A program made the position numbers and the translations under genes. Under the pieces are notes generated by a model. It was not told the origin of the DNA, searched no databases, and worked only from the letters and a program-made list of their open reading frames with translations. DNA of 64,000 nucleotides from Raffaelea ambrosiae (Eukaryota; Ascomycota; Sordariomycetes; Ophiostomatales; Ophiostomataceae), in contig PCDI01000001.1 in assembly GCA_002778195.1 (NCBI GenBank), positions 1,686,939-1,750,938 of the forward strand, in the 5' to 3' direction. Positions 32,724 to 43,595 of this stretch are shown one piece after another (position 1 is the first letter of the stretch; the number at the start of each line of letters is the position of its first letter).

Positions 32724-34428
32724 TTAGAACTTGCCGTCACCACCGCCACTCACGGCAGCTGCTGTCCAGAGTCCAACCAGCCCCCACCAGCTGACCTTCC
32801 AACCGCGCCAGAGGCCTCTCATGCCCTGGCCACGGCGGTATACGGTCTCGGCCACTCTGGTCTTGCCCTTCCGGGTGAGAGCTTTGGCACGGGCTACCTC
32901 ATCCACAGATGAGCCTTCCTCGGTAACGATGTGGTGCATTGTGCCAAGGATGCCGTTGTAGGTACCCAAAGGAACGACAGTGTCGGCTGGCGCAACAGCA
33001 AGCAAACCGGAAGAGGGCGATGGCTCGATGCCAGCCAGGGCGTACTCGGGCGCGGTCATAACGAGGGCCTGGCCGCGGCGAAGAACCGTCTCGATGGGCA
33101 GCTTGACAAAGAGAGCCAGGGACGAGGAGCAGAATTTGGCGACAGAAAAGGTGACGGGGCTGACTTCGCTGTCGACCATGAAGTGTGTCCGCAGGACCAG
33201 CGGCGTGGAAAGGGTGAGGAAAGGATGGATGAGCGAGTGGAGGATGGTGGGCATCGTCAGGGCCGGTGCGCAGAGGTACGAGGGGAGGTTGCGAAGCATC
33301 GCCAAGGCACGGCGAGGTGGGCGTGATGTCGGTGTGACAATGAGTCTGTGCAAAGCTTGTTAGAGGGATCGTTCGCCACAGCAGCGCAAAGTCTATCAAG
33401 CCCGGTAGAGAGTCCAGCTTACCTTGTCCTGACCATATCGAGAGGGGAGAGAATCAGACCTGTTGCTACGGCGGCGGCGGCAGCAACAAACAGCGACGCC
33501 CATGGGTAGGGCGCAGCAAGGTCGATCAGACGATCCATGTCGTCCTTGAGACCGAGGTCAGGCACGTTGAAAAGTGCACTGAGCAGACTTCTCGACCAGT
33601 TCTCCAGTAGAGACTGCAGTACTGTGTAGAGGAAGGATGCATTGGTGCCCTTCCACACGCCCCAAGCCCCTTCCCTCTGCCATAGCTGGGAGATGATCTC
33701 GACGATGGAGTCGGGCTTCTTCAGGACGAGGCGGTAGGGGGGTGAGGAAGAGGCAGAGGTATTGGCCTGTGGTGACACCGCTGGTGGCGGCGTTGGCTGT
33801 TTGCGAGTGGGTGCGGAGGGATAGGAGGGCGACGTGGAGCTGGGAGTGAAGGAGCCAAAGTAGTTGGGTTCGTCTGGGTCGGAGTCGTAGTCGGCAAACT
33901 GGTAGCCATGGTCAGCGCTGGTCAAAAATGACTTCTTCTCTTTTGTCGGCATCATACGACAGCAAAAAGCTGCCTCGTAGAGATGTGCCCCCCCCCTTCA
34001 GTGCAGCTCTCTTTTCGATGTGGACTCACCGGATTGTGCTGCAGCGAGCTGGCATAGTCCAGCTGCCTTTCTGGCTTCTTCTCGGCCTCCTTCTCAGCTG
34101 CTGCTGCCGCTGCCGCGACATCGTCCTGGCTGCGCACCTGCAGCAGGAGCTTGGCGACCTCAAACGGCTGGGCCAGTAGAACCGAGGTGTACCGCCACAA
34201 CAGGTCGTCAACGACGTCCTTAGCCGACTGCACGACAGACGGCGACGGGTCCGAGATGTAGCCCTTGTAGTCGAGGTCGCCAAAGAGGTCTCGCGCCTTG
34301 TTCGTGTAACCTCCAGCATCCGCGGAGCCGCTGGCATTCAGGGTCGACTCGGGTCCATCGCCGATTGATGGTGGGATGTAGTACGGTCGCAGAGGGTTGA
34401 CGCCCTCTCGCTGCGCCGATAACGCCAT
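32724..34428 (-). CDS. UGO1: Ugo1-like mitochondrial outer-membrane fusion protein
   Basis: Exons on the minus strand 34428..34030, 33898..33423 and 33345..32724 give 498 residues; yeast Ugo1 has 502. Ugo1 is a modified carrier-family protein of the mitochondrial outer membrane that links Fzo1 and Mgm1 in mitochondrial fusion. Carrier-like elements are seen in LLAQPFEVAKLLLQVR (about 84-99), GAWGVWKGTNASFLYTVLQ and the SPLDMVRTRLIVTP repeat-end motif across the exon 2/3 join, then a C-terminal PIETVLRRGQ repeat and GLWRGWKVSWWGL. A Ser/Pro/Thr-rich disordered stretch lies after the acidic FADYDSDPDEPNYF segment at the start of exon 2. Introns are 131 and 77 bp. It is divergent from YAH1 across about 0.85 kb. 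Confidence 0.87.
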
Positions 34429-35276
34429 CGTGTGAGGAAGTGCTGTATGTATACAGACCAGATATGCAAGTGCAAGTGCACTCGTGTGTTTGTATGTGTC
34501 TAGTTGTAGCGGTGCTGCTTCGAGAGACCAGTTCGTGAGGTCATCGTGGGATACTCTCTTTCAGGGAAAGGCGGTCGGTTCAGAAGCCCAAAACGTGACT
34601 TTTTTTTAATATTTGGCGGCGGTCGCATCTGCCCTCTCCGCCTGCTAATTAATTTTTTTTTACCCAGAGGCAAAAAACTGCCCGCCACCTTTGCCTGGTG
34701 GTACCCCTCCATTGGGCTGGCCTACGGTGAGGAGCAAGTTCCACCCTACTCGTAGTTCCACGGCATCGCCTGAAGCCCCATTGCAAGAGTCCACTGCTGC
34801 TTACTCGGAGTTAAGAGTATTCGGGTGCGGATTAACGTGACCGTTTCTTGTTATTGGTCTTCGCCGATTGGACAGAGCAAAGAGAAAAAAAAAAGTGACC
34901 CAGCAGCATGGGATTTCGTAACGATCCAAATGCTATATGGGACCTCGAGACTTACTTTTCAAGGGTTTCCCCTTCTTCCTTTGAACAGCAGCATACGGCA
35001 TACGACATGCCATGTGCCTTCTAGACTTCTACCAGAATTTTCGTTAGGGTTGGTATAGCTTGGGTTTTCTTGGATCTCCTATGCCTTCTTGATTTCGCAA
35101 CAGCCTTTCATCTTCTTTTCTTCCCTTCGGCGAATTCTGTCACTTTTTTCCCCATCATCTTCTCACCGAATCCGTTTGCCAACTTCTCCTCCGCCGACCT
35201 CACTCTCAGCCTCCCACCCTCCCCCAGCAACAGCAACACCAAGGCGCACCGAGCCCCGTCACAACTCTTGCCTGCC
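34429..35276. other. Divergent promoter region, UGO1 / YAH1
   Basis: About 850 bp. It includes two T/A runs near 34600 and 34655, and C/T-rich leader sequence from 35090 to 35270 before the ferredoxin ATG. No gene is supported. Confidence 0.55.
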
Positions 35277-36032
35277 ATGGCTGCCAACAAGTGCCTCTCA
35301 GGGGGCTTCACACGTCTTGCCTCCGCTTGCCGTCAGGTCCGGCCACGGACAAGCCGGATGACACATTTCGGACAATCATGCGCAACCCCGAGGAATCCGG
35401 GGTTGACCTGTAGGTGCACCCTTGGAGGTACAACTCTGCCTATTGCTGCGCCAGACTACAGTGGCAGCTAACCTAGCTTTGCCTCCTAGCACCGATACAG
35501 CGAAACCTGTTCCGCGCACCCCTCTCACGACCGTTCTCCTCCACGCCTGCCGCATTACACGGACATATCCACAAGCCAAAGCCGGGCGAAGAGTATGTTT
35601 ATTGGGCTTTGAAGTACACCTCCATACGAGCTCGGAGTATACTGCGTTACTAACATGGTGGCAAGACTATGGGTAACCTTCATAGATAAGGACGGAGACA
35701 GCCATAAGCTCGCCGTGTCCGAAGGCGATAACCTGTTGGACATTGCGCAAGCGTACGACCTCGAAATGGAGGGCGCGTGCGGCGGCTCATGCGCTTGCTC
35801 GACGTGCCACGTGGTGGTGGAGGACGAGGATTACTTCGACCGCATGCCCGAGCCCGACGACGACGAGAACGATATGCTGGATCTCGCATTTGGACTCACC
35901 GAGACCAGCCGCTTGGGCTGCCAGGTGAACATGACCAAGGACCTCGACGGCCTGGTCGTCCGGCTACCGTCCATGACACGGAACCTGCAGGCGAGCGACT
36001 TTGCGCCTAAGGCTGCAGCTAGCGGTAGCTGA
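35277..36032 (+). CDS. YAH1: Mitochondrial [2Fe-2S] ferredoxin (adrenodoxin type)
   Basis: Exons 35277..35409, 35490..35592 and 35666..36032 give 200 residues. It carries electrons from ferredoxin reductase in the matrix for iron-sulfur cluster assembly and heme A synthesis (yeast Yah1). Residues 1 to about 66 are a presequence ending in RPFSSTPAALHG, typical for matrix import. The ferredoxin domain (about 73-185) carries cluster ligands Cys117, Cys123, Cys126 and Cys164; Cys121 is an additional cysteine in the ligand loop. The intron joins, phases 1 and 2, exactly rebuild the HGHIHKPKPGEELWVTF segment, which confirms the gene model. The second intron has a TTACTAAC branch site. Confidence 0.95.
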
Positions 36033-36516
36033 TCGTGTACAGACATAATAATATCATCATACGAGCTGGGTCGGAGGTAGAGTCTGTCCTCGCTTGGATC
36101 CAAACAGAAACTAGAACGGCAGTGGGTGGAATGCGCATCATGGAAGGGGAAACGGACCTCAACGTATCGGGACACCGGGGAAAACTAGGGTAACCGGGGA
36201 TCAGGAACCAGGAAAACAGAACGGGGGCGGGGGAAAATATAAACGCACAAAGGGATCTTCGCTCATTGCCATTGTCATTATTCTTTTTATTTTAGCCAGC
36301 ATGTACGATTATTTATATAAAACAAATACCCCCCGGTGGAAACATTGGAAGACGGCCCAATGAAGAATCCGATGCATGATAAAGAAATTCTCGCTGGTGC
36401 TTGTGTTTGCATTTTACGTTTTGCTCTTTTTATGCTTATTTTTTCTATACCCAACGCCGTATTATTTGAGTTACACACGGAACAATGCACAACCAACACC
36501 CCACTCATGGCATTAT
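36033..36516. other. Intergenic between convergent YAH1 and RRP15
   Basis: 484 bp of shared 3' region, A/T-rich between 36280 and 36500. No gene is seen. Confidence 0.6.
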
Positions 36517-37518
36517 TTATGCCTCTTCCAGCGGACCCTTCTTCAAGCCACCACCACCTGATGCAATCAGTTCCAAGAAGCCCTTCCGACTCATCTCCGT
36601 CACCTTGGTCTCGCGCTTGTCCATACCCAGCACACCCTCTCTCTGGGCCGCCCGCTTGGCCTCGGCTGCCTTCACCTGTGCCATGCGCACGGCATTGAAC
36701 AGCTGCACCACACCTCGCTGAGCCGCCTTGCGCAGCCGCTTCTCCGTAGCCAAAATGCTGGCCGTCGTCTCCTCCGGAATGGCATCGTCATCAACGTCGC
36801 CGCTGCCATTGGCGGCCAATGCCTTCGGCGCATTGGATGCAATCAGTACGTCCTTGACTCGGCCCCTCTCCAGAGCAGCCCGCTTCTCCAACCGCATCTG
36901 GCGCCGCGCCTTTTCCTCAAGCGTCGCATCGACAACACGTCGGCTGGCTTCGCGAGCCTCTGCACTGCGCGACAACACTGGGTCGGCCCGCCGAGTCGTG
37001 GAGAGTTTGGTTCCGAGAATTTTGTGAAGAGATGTAGAGAATGTGGTTGGGTCATTTCTTTTGGATTTGGAGGTCATTTGGTGCTTGGCACCGCCATCCT
37101 GGTCGTCTTCAGACGAGGCATCGACTTCATCGTCGTCACTGTCATCGGCATCGCCGTCGTCTCTTGGGTCTGCGTCCGAGTCGTCGCCTTTGGCGGCTGA
37201 TGGCCGCGCTGTGCGCTTGGACTTCTTCTTGATGGGCTGTTTTGACTTCTTTTTCCGGCTTCCTTCGTCATCTAAAGAGTCCAGACCATCATCTGAGCTG
37301 TCGCTTGCATCGGTAGCGAATCCATCATCCACGCGGGCATTGTCCAAGTCATCGTCCGAATCCAGCAGATTCACTGCTTGGAAGTCGTCGCCTGAGGCTT
37401 CGTCCGAGTCGTCGCTGTTGTACTTCTTTTGCTGGCGCTTTCGCTTCTTGTTTGGGCCGTTGACAGTCTTGCCCAATGAGACGGCAGCCGATCTTTTCTT
37501 AACCACAGTACCAGCCAT
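36517..37518 (-). CDS. RRP15: Ribosomal RNA-processing protein Rrp15
   Basis: Single exon of 333 residues from the ATG at 37518 (MAGTVVKKRSAAVS). Rrp15 is a nucleolar pre-60S factor needed for 27S pre-rRNA processing. The N-terminal half has a basic cluster (NKKRKRQQKK) and several acidic Asp/Ser tracts, as is common for nucleolar factors. The conserved Rrp15 domain starts at about residue 168 with DPTTFSTSLHKILGTKLSTT and DPVLSR, followed by a long charged helix with LEKRAALERGRVKD and RKAAQRGVVQLFNAVR. The C-terminus has the conserved SRKGFLELI segment. A longer upstream frame exists, but the chosen ATG gives the normal N-terminus. Confidence 0.92.
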   Translation of the reverse strand: MAGTVVKKRSAAVSLGKTVNGPNKKRKRQQKKYNSDDSDEASGDDFQAVNLLDSDDDLDNARVDDGFATDASDSSDDGLDSLDDEGSRKKKSKQPIKKKSKRTARPSAAKGDDSDADPRDDGDADDSDDDEVDASSEDDQDGGAKHQMTSKSKRNDPTTFSTSLHKILGTKLSTTRRADPVLSRSAEAREASRRVVDATLEEKARRQMRLEKRAALERGRVKDVLIASNAPKALAANGSGDVDDDAIPEETTASILATEKRLRKAAQRGVVQLFNAVRMAQVKAAEAKRAAQREGVLGMDKRETKVTEMSRKGFLELIASGGGGLKKGPLEEA

Positions 37519-40517
37519 AGTTTGGGTGTGGTGTAGACGTTGAGATGATTGCTCGGCTCGCTCGTGCTCGCCAATGGTAAGAATTAAATCTATGGCCGAC
37601 TTTTTTTTTTTACCCGGCAATATTCCCATGCGGTGAGATCGGTCACATGACAAAAAGGCGGAACCAAGATCCGTGGGACCCCGGTTCTCGATCTACAGAT
37701 TTACATCTGAATGACAGCCACAATTATGTAGGCGCCATGTGTCAGCTACAGCACCCTGACGGGGTCTTGCAGGTGCAAGTGTTTCTTAAGAACCCGATTC
37801 CTCCGCTGTTCTATGCAGAGGAAATCAGAATCACACAGAGCCATGCGACTGTTATGGCCCAAGTGCAGATTCAATTGTTAGTTGCGTGCTGTACCTCGCG
37901 AATGAATTTGTCTTGGATACACGGCGACGTGGCTTTGCCCAGCAGTGTCACAGAAGACGGCCATGTCACCGTCCTGGCGCAGAAGCGGTCTTAATTTCTC
38001 ATGGGAGGGTCTCCTGTGTTTTACACCGAACTAGACAGCACCATGCATATGGGAGTTATAGTCAGCACCGTGTGGGAGTATCTTACTCGTAAGACTCCAT
38101 GTCTGGGCGACTTGACTGTCGTGGTCTTGCTCGTATCGCCGCTGCTTATCGACTGGTTTATGCCGCAGTGCGCATTTTACATGTGGCTTTGATAAAGCAG
38201 GAAAGAGCGAATGTGATGGCGGGAACAGGCAGGTGCAGGGGGGAGAAAGGCCGCATAATTACAAGTTCGGCACATCATGACGACAGCCTTCCTTTGTTGT
38301 GTCCGAGTCAGCAGAAAGGCATTGTTTCATGTCGTTGGCAGGGAGTCAAAAACATTGAATTGAGGCAGGCGCCGAGACAAGAGAAAGAACAACCAGAGTA
38401 TGACAGGTGGTCCCTGACGTTGTTTGTCGCTACTTCCTTTTTCTGTGTGAGGTAGGCACGCCCCAGACACGCCAGGCAAACACTGCGTCTTTCTCGAAAC
38501 GATCAGCCATCTGCAGCTCTTGTCTAGTGCACGAACCAATGGCCAGAGCGATCCTAGTGTGCCCCTCCCTGCCACCCCCCCCCCCCCCTCTTGATGTCCG
38601 CCCATCCTTAATTCGCGGCCCCTCATTGATTCCTTGTCCCCTCCTTCTATCTCTCTCTGGGCAGCCGCAGCTGGTTCAGCGAGCCAACACGTTGTGCGCT
38701 GTGGCTATTGTCGTTCTTGTCGCCTTGGTCGTTTCCCCCCTCAGCTTCTCTCTCAGCTTTTCCCTCAGCCCACTCTCGCCAATTTGTGCTCGCTCGTGCC
38801 CAGTTTCTGGGAGCTTCTGCCAGGACCCCTGTAAGGTCTTTTCGGCGAATTGGCACGGGCACTGTTGTTTTTCGCTTTTTTTTCCTTTTTCTTTTTCTTC
38901 CTCTTCCTCGCCTGCGATCCCTGCCAGCCAACACGCCAGCCAGACCCGTTCTGGCAAGCCGTTCAGGTTCTCTCCCAGGTCTTTCCTGGCTTCCCGGGTG
39001 TCCAGGCTCGCCGACTCGCCCACCATTTCCACGCACTTGTCATTCACTCTCCGGTCCGCCTCTTGCTAGCTTACCACCATCTTCTGCCCTCGTGTCGTGT
39101 GGCGGCTGGCCAAAACCCCTCTCGTCAACGCAAGCCTGAATCGTACTGTTACTTGCTTGGACAGCCAGACAGACACCCCAGACACCCCAGCCCAGCGGGT
39201 CAGCGGGATCGCGCACGAACGTCGACGCCGCAGAGCAGTAGATAGCACGCTCTGTCACAGAACCACCACCACACCACTTGCTGTCTGACAGAAAACTGTG
39301 TTGACGAATCAAAAAACCTCGTGCCGAAGCTGCTGCATGCCAATGCCAGCAGCCAAAGAGGCGAAAGAGACCAGAGGCACCAGAGACCAACCAGAGTAGT
39401 CAACCAACGAGACTACCAGGGAAGCTGCGACCAAGACTCGGCCAACAGAGACGCACCTTCTCAATCTCGAAAATCCTCCTCATCCTCTTCCTGGCCGCTG
39501 AGCACGCCTAGCCCAGTGCCCTGGTCTATTCTCTAATATCCCGCTGCTCGTATGTCTTGTCTGCCCTTCCTGCCTGTCCTTCCCCTCTTCTCTCCACCAC
39601 CCACAATCCGTCTTCCCCTCCAACCCACATTAACCCGCGAGACCAGAAGTCACTCAAGCTTTTTGCGCGAGTAAACCGCTTTCCGAATTGCCTCACCACC
39701 GAACAACATATTGTCGATTGTTCCCAGCTTCCCGAGAACTATCTCACTAGCACCTTACTTTTTTTCGCTTTCTATCTACCATTATTTTCTGTTTCCCGCT
39801 GCCGTCTAGTTGACACAATCTCCCGGACTGTCACTTGCACGCAGACACATCGGTACAGGTACCTAACTTCTTTGCCTTCAAATTCACGATCTTACAAGTC
39901 GGAAATTCCCCGGCACCCAATTGCCTGCTCCCCCCCAATTCCCCTTCACATCATTGTAGCTGCTATCCACGGCATCTGTCCCAAATGTGTCGACGCAGTC
40001 CCTGCTTCGCTCGTGCTCTTCCACTGTCTCCGCATCTGGCGACTCTCAGCCCCCATTGCATCCTCCAACATTCCAGACCCGCTTGTCTCATTTTCCACTA
40101 TCGTGGCCTGGAATGCTCTTTCCGGCGCAAGTTCTAGGCTGTTGGACCTGTCGCTAACCCCTTCGCTGAACTGTATTTGCCCTTCTCACAGCCACATTCA
40201 TAGTCCTAACCGTCGACGCCGATCTGCACAATCGACCGTGAAACCAGACGAGAATTGGCAACACCAGCATCGAAATAACCCGCATTCCTGTTGTCCTGGC
40301 CTTGAGCAACGTGAGACCGAAGCCAGCCAATTTCTACCGCTTTTGTCTAGAGCCGTCGAAATAGTCCCTTCTCTCCTCCCGAGCATTATACCGCAGGTGT
40401 CCAACACCTTCTGCACAACAGTATACGCCTGTGCCAGCTCGAACCTCGAGCCTCGAATCCCGACACCAACTCTCACCTGACCTCGTCTTTCGGGGCCGGC
40501 CCGCCTCATCCATCTTG
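37519..40517. other. 3-kb region between divergent RRP15 and PKA gene
   Basis: No protein-like frame is seen. A C run lies at 38575-38588, short CAGACACCCC repeats near 39170-39195, and sequence from about 39450 to 40500 is C/T-rich, as in a long fungal 5' leader with several upstream ATGs. The 300-codon open frame at 39557 begins without ATG and is low in complexity. Confidence 0.5.
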
Positions 40518-42224
40518 ATGCCTAGCTTAGGATTTCTTAAGAAGAAGCGGACAAGAGAGTCCAATCCAGAGACCACTTCCACAAGTCAGCCAACAAGTCC
40601 TGTTACACCAGCTGCGACGAAGACATTCGAGCAGGCCTTCAGCTCCTCTAACACAGCCTCCACTGTTTCCACAGCCCCAACAGCCGCCGTCGCTGCACCC
40701 GTACCTGTCCAAGCGGAGAAGGTACCCGCTTCGGCGGCTACGGTCCCAGTCATGGCTTCAGCACCGGTGCAACCAGCGGTCACGCCGCCGGCCCCAACCC
40801 CATCTCCCGGCACCACCACTGACACGCCGAACCTGCCGACCATTTCCAATTTGATCAACCCACCCGCCGCATCTAACGGTGGACAGGCGTCCGCACAGCC
40901 TGTAGCCAGCCAAGGCACCGTTCAGGCACCTGTGACGACAGAGCTGCCGCGCTCGGCGCAGGCAACACCAGCCGCCCAGCAGCACCATGTGCCTGGCCAC
41001 AGGCAGGTAGCCCCCGAGATACAAGCGAGAGTAACCAAGGGAAAGTACTCCCTCAATGATTTTGACATGCTGCGCACCCTCGGTACCGGCAGCTTTGGCC
41101 GAGTTCACCTTGTCCAGTCGAAACACAACCAACGGTTTTATGCCGTCAAAGTTCTGAAGAAAGCTCAAGTCGTGCGAATGAAGCAGGTTGAGCACACGAA
41201 CGATGAACGAAAGATGCTGAGTGAAGTCAAGCATCCGTTTCTGATCACGCTGTGGGGCACGTTCCAGGACTCAAGAAACCTGTATATGGTTATGGATTTT
41301 GTTGAGGGCGGCGAACTCTTCTCCCTTTTGCGCAAATCATCAGTAAGAGACTCTGCTTCTTCACGCTGCATCGCCAGGGTGCACAGCACAACTAACATGC
41401 CGTCTAGCGTTTCCCTAACCCAGTCGCCAAGTTCTACGCTGCGGAGGTTACATTGGCTCTCGAGTACCTCCACTCCCACAACGTCATCTACCGGGATCTG
41501 AAGCCGGAAAACCTGCTACTGGATCACCATGGCCACCTGAAGATAACGGACTTCGGCTTCGCCAAACGTGTTCCAGACAAGACTTGGACGCTCTGCGGTA
41601 CACCAGACTACCTTGCTCCCGAGGTTGTTTCGAACAAGGGTTACAATAAGTCTGTTGACTGGTGTGTATCTCTCTTTCTCTGTCGAATTACTCTTTTCAT
41701 ATTTTCCTCATATTTTCTTCTTTTTCTCCTTGATGATTTGTAACTGACCTGCTGAACAGGTGGTCACTGGGAATCTTGATCTACGAAATGCTGTGCGGTT
41801 ACACGCCGTTCTGGGATAGCGGCAGTCCTATGAAGATTTACGAGAACATTCTCAAGGGCAAGGTCAAGTATCCCACGTATCTCCACCCCGACGCCCAGAA
41901 CTTGCTGGAGCGTCTTATCACAGCCGATCTCACCAAGCGTCTGGGCAATTTGTACGGCGGATCGGACGATGTGAAAAACCACGCCTGGTTCTCTGAGGTC
42001 ACTTGGGATCGCCTTGCACGGAAAGATATCGACGCACCGTACACACCACCAGTAAAGGTTGGCGCTGGTGATGCGAGCCAATTCGATCGCTACCCGGAAG
42101 AGACGGAGCAATACGGACAAACAGGACACGATGAGTATGTTCTACTCTTGCCTCCTTTTCACTTCATCTATGTGGCAATGGTACTGACCAAAGCAGATAT
42201 GGCCACCTCTTTGAAGACTTCTAA
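40518..42224 (+). CDS. cpkA: cAMP-dependent protein kinase catalytic subunit
   Basis: Exons 40518..41342, 41408..41661, 41760..42134 and 42197..42224 give 493 residues. This is the AGC-family kinase released from its regulatory subunit by cAMP; in filamentous fungi it controls growth, spore germination and, in pathogens, infection structures. Residues 1 to about 170 are a Pro/Ala/Thr/Gln-rich extension typical of the cpkA-type subunit. The kinase domain has GTGSFGRV, Lys211 in YAVKVLKK, the catalytic YRDLKPEN (Asp305), DFG (Asp323) and the activation-loop Thr336 in TWTLCGTPDYLAPE. The C-terminal tail ends EYGHLFEDF, the hydrophobic motif of PKA, built from a 28-nt last exon. All four exons agree with the family in frame. 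Confidence 0.95.
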
Positions 42225-43595
42225 GCCTTTGTTTGACTTTGCGACGACATGTGCGCAATATGGCATTGATGCTATACATATACACATATATACACATGCA
42301 AGGTGGTCTGCTCGCCAGAAACATTACGGTAGGGAATTGCACATGGTCTTTTAGTTCGATTTTTGGAAAGCATGCTATTGGTTGGGGACGCCAATGCATA
42401 GTACGGAAGTCGGTATTTCCTGACTGTTCCACCCCGTTTTTTTTGGAATATACCTTCTATCATGATATGCCAACATTGACTGGTGGCGAGAGCCACATCC
42501 ATAAGCCACTGTGTAACTTTCTCTTACTTGCAAGGGTTTGGTCTGTTTTATGTTCTGGCTAAATAACTACGCCCTTTTTTGGAAGTCTTTTGTTTTGCAT
42601 CCAATGCTTCGACTTGGATATCTGGGAGGCATCTCATGGCTCTAGCCGCCCACACTTGCTTTCCCCACGACAGCCGACAACACCGCAAGCAAAAAAATAA
42701 TTGGTTGCCATTTGCCGCCGAGACAGATGGGTGAGATTTCCATCGAGCCAGATCCGACTATTGGGAATGGCAAAGTGGGTAAGTTCTTTTGTGTGTGCAT
42801 TTGGCTGTTTCTGGTAACTGGTTGATTGGTGCGTAGCATTTGGATTGGGCGCGCCTGTCGAGAGTCAACCTTAACAGGCAGCACTCCTGACACGCCCCGG
42901 CGAGGCAAAGTTGGATAGGATACAGAAAGAAGCCGAACTGGCTCTTAGATGAAAGAAGCAAAACATATGTACAGGCAGATAATCTGTCGCGATTTCCCAC
43001 TCGAACAAACAATTTTTTGGACACCATGACATCACTGGCCAAGCATCGTTCTGACATTTTCTGTCTTGCGAGATCTTGTAAGAGATCTCTCGCCCCCAAG
43101 GCTGACCCTGTCTTTTCCATTTTGCCCTGCTGCGGTGCGATTCTTTGGCTCTCGGGGGCTTGCACACAGCTGCGGGCCACTTTTGTGGAAGGATCGTGCT
43201 GCAGCCTAAGTACTGGCCAGGCTTGCTCAAGCAGGGGTGGTTGTGCTCCAATGCGACCCAATGAAGTCGACCCATCCCATACCCATACCCAATAGTTATG
43301 CATTGCGGCGGCGCTGTGCATTGCCGCCAGGCAGTCCATTCTGGCAACTGTGGTTGCGGCTGTGCTGTCAATGTTTCCCTCTTCTTTTTGTTCATGTTGT
43401 TTTCTATGATTTTCCTTATTTCCTCCTCTGCTCTGCCCCCTCCTTGGCCACATTTTGCCGTCCTTTTTCGTCCTAATGTCCAACTTGGGGTCGCTTTTGT
43501 CTGGTTCTCCTTGTTAGGCGTCTTTTGGTGTTAGTCGACGCCTCTTTTTTAGTTCTGGCTACTGGCTCTGGCCGGGAGGCGCAGCCCCAGCCAAC
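42225..43595. other. Intergenic, PKA to STAND gene
   Basis: About 1.4 kb. A TATACATATACACATATATAC stretch near 42272 lies in the PKA 3' region. The rest has no protein-like frame; the final 200 bp are T/C-rich leader. Confidence 0.5.

Noticed and set aside
40440..40470. TCGAATCC stretch resembling a tRNA T arm
   Set aside because: No matching acceptor, D or anticodon stems could be paired around it.
39557..40480. 307-codon frame upstream of PKA
   Set aside because: No ATG at its start, Ser/Pro/Cys-rich low complexity, in a C/T-rich leader.
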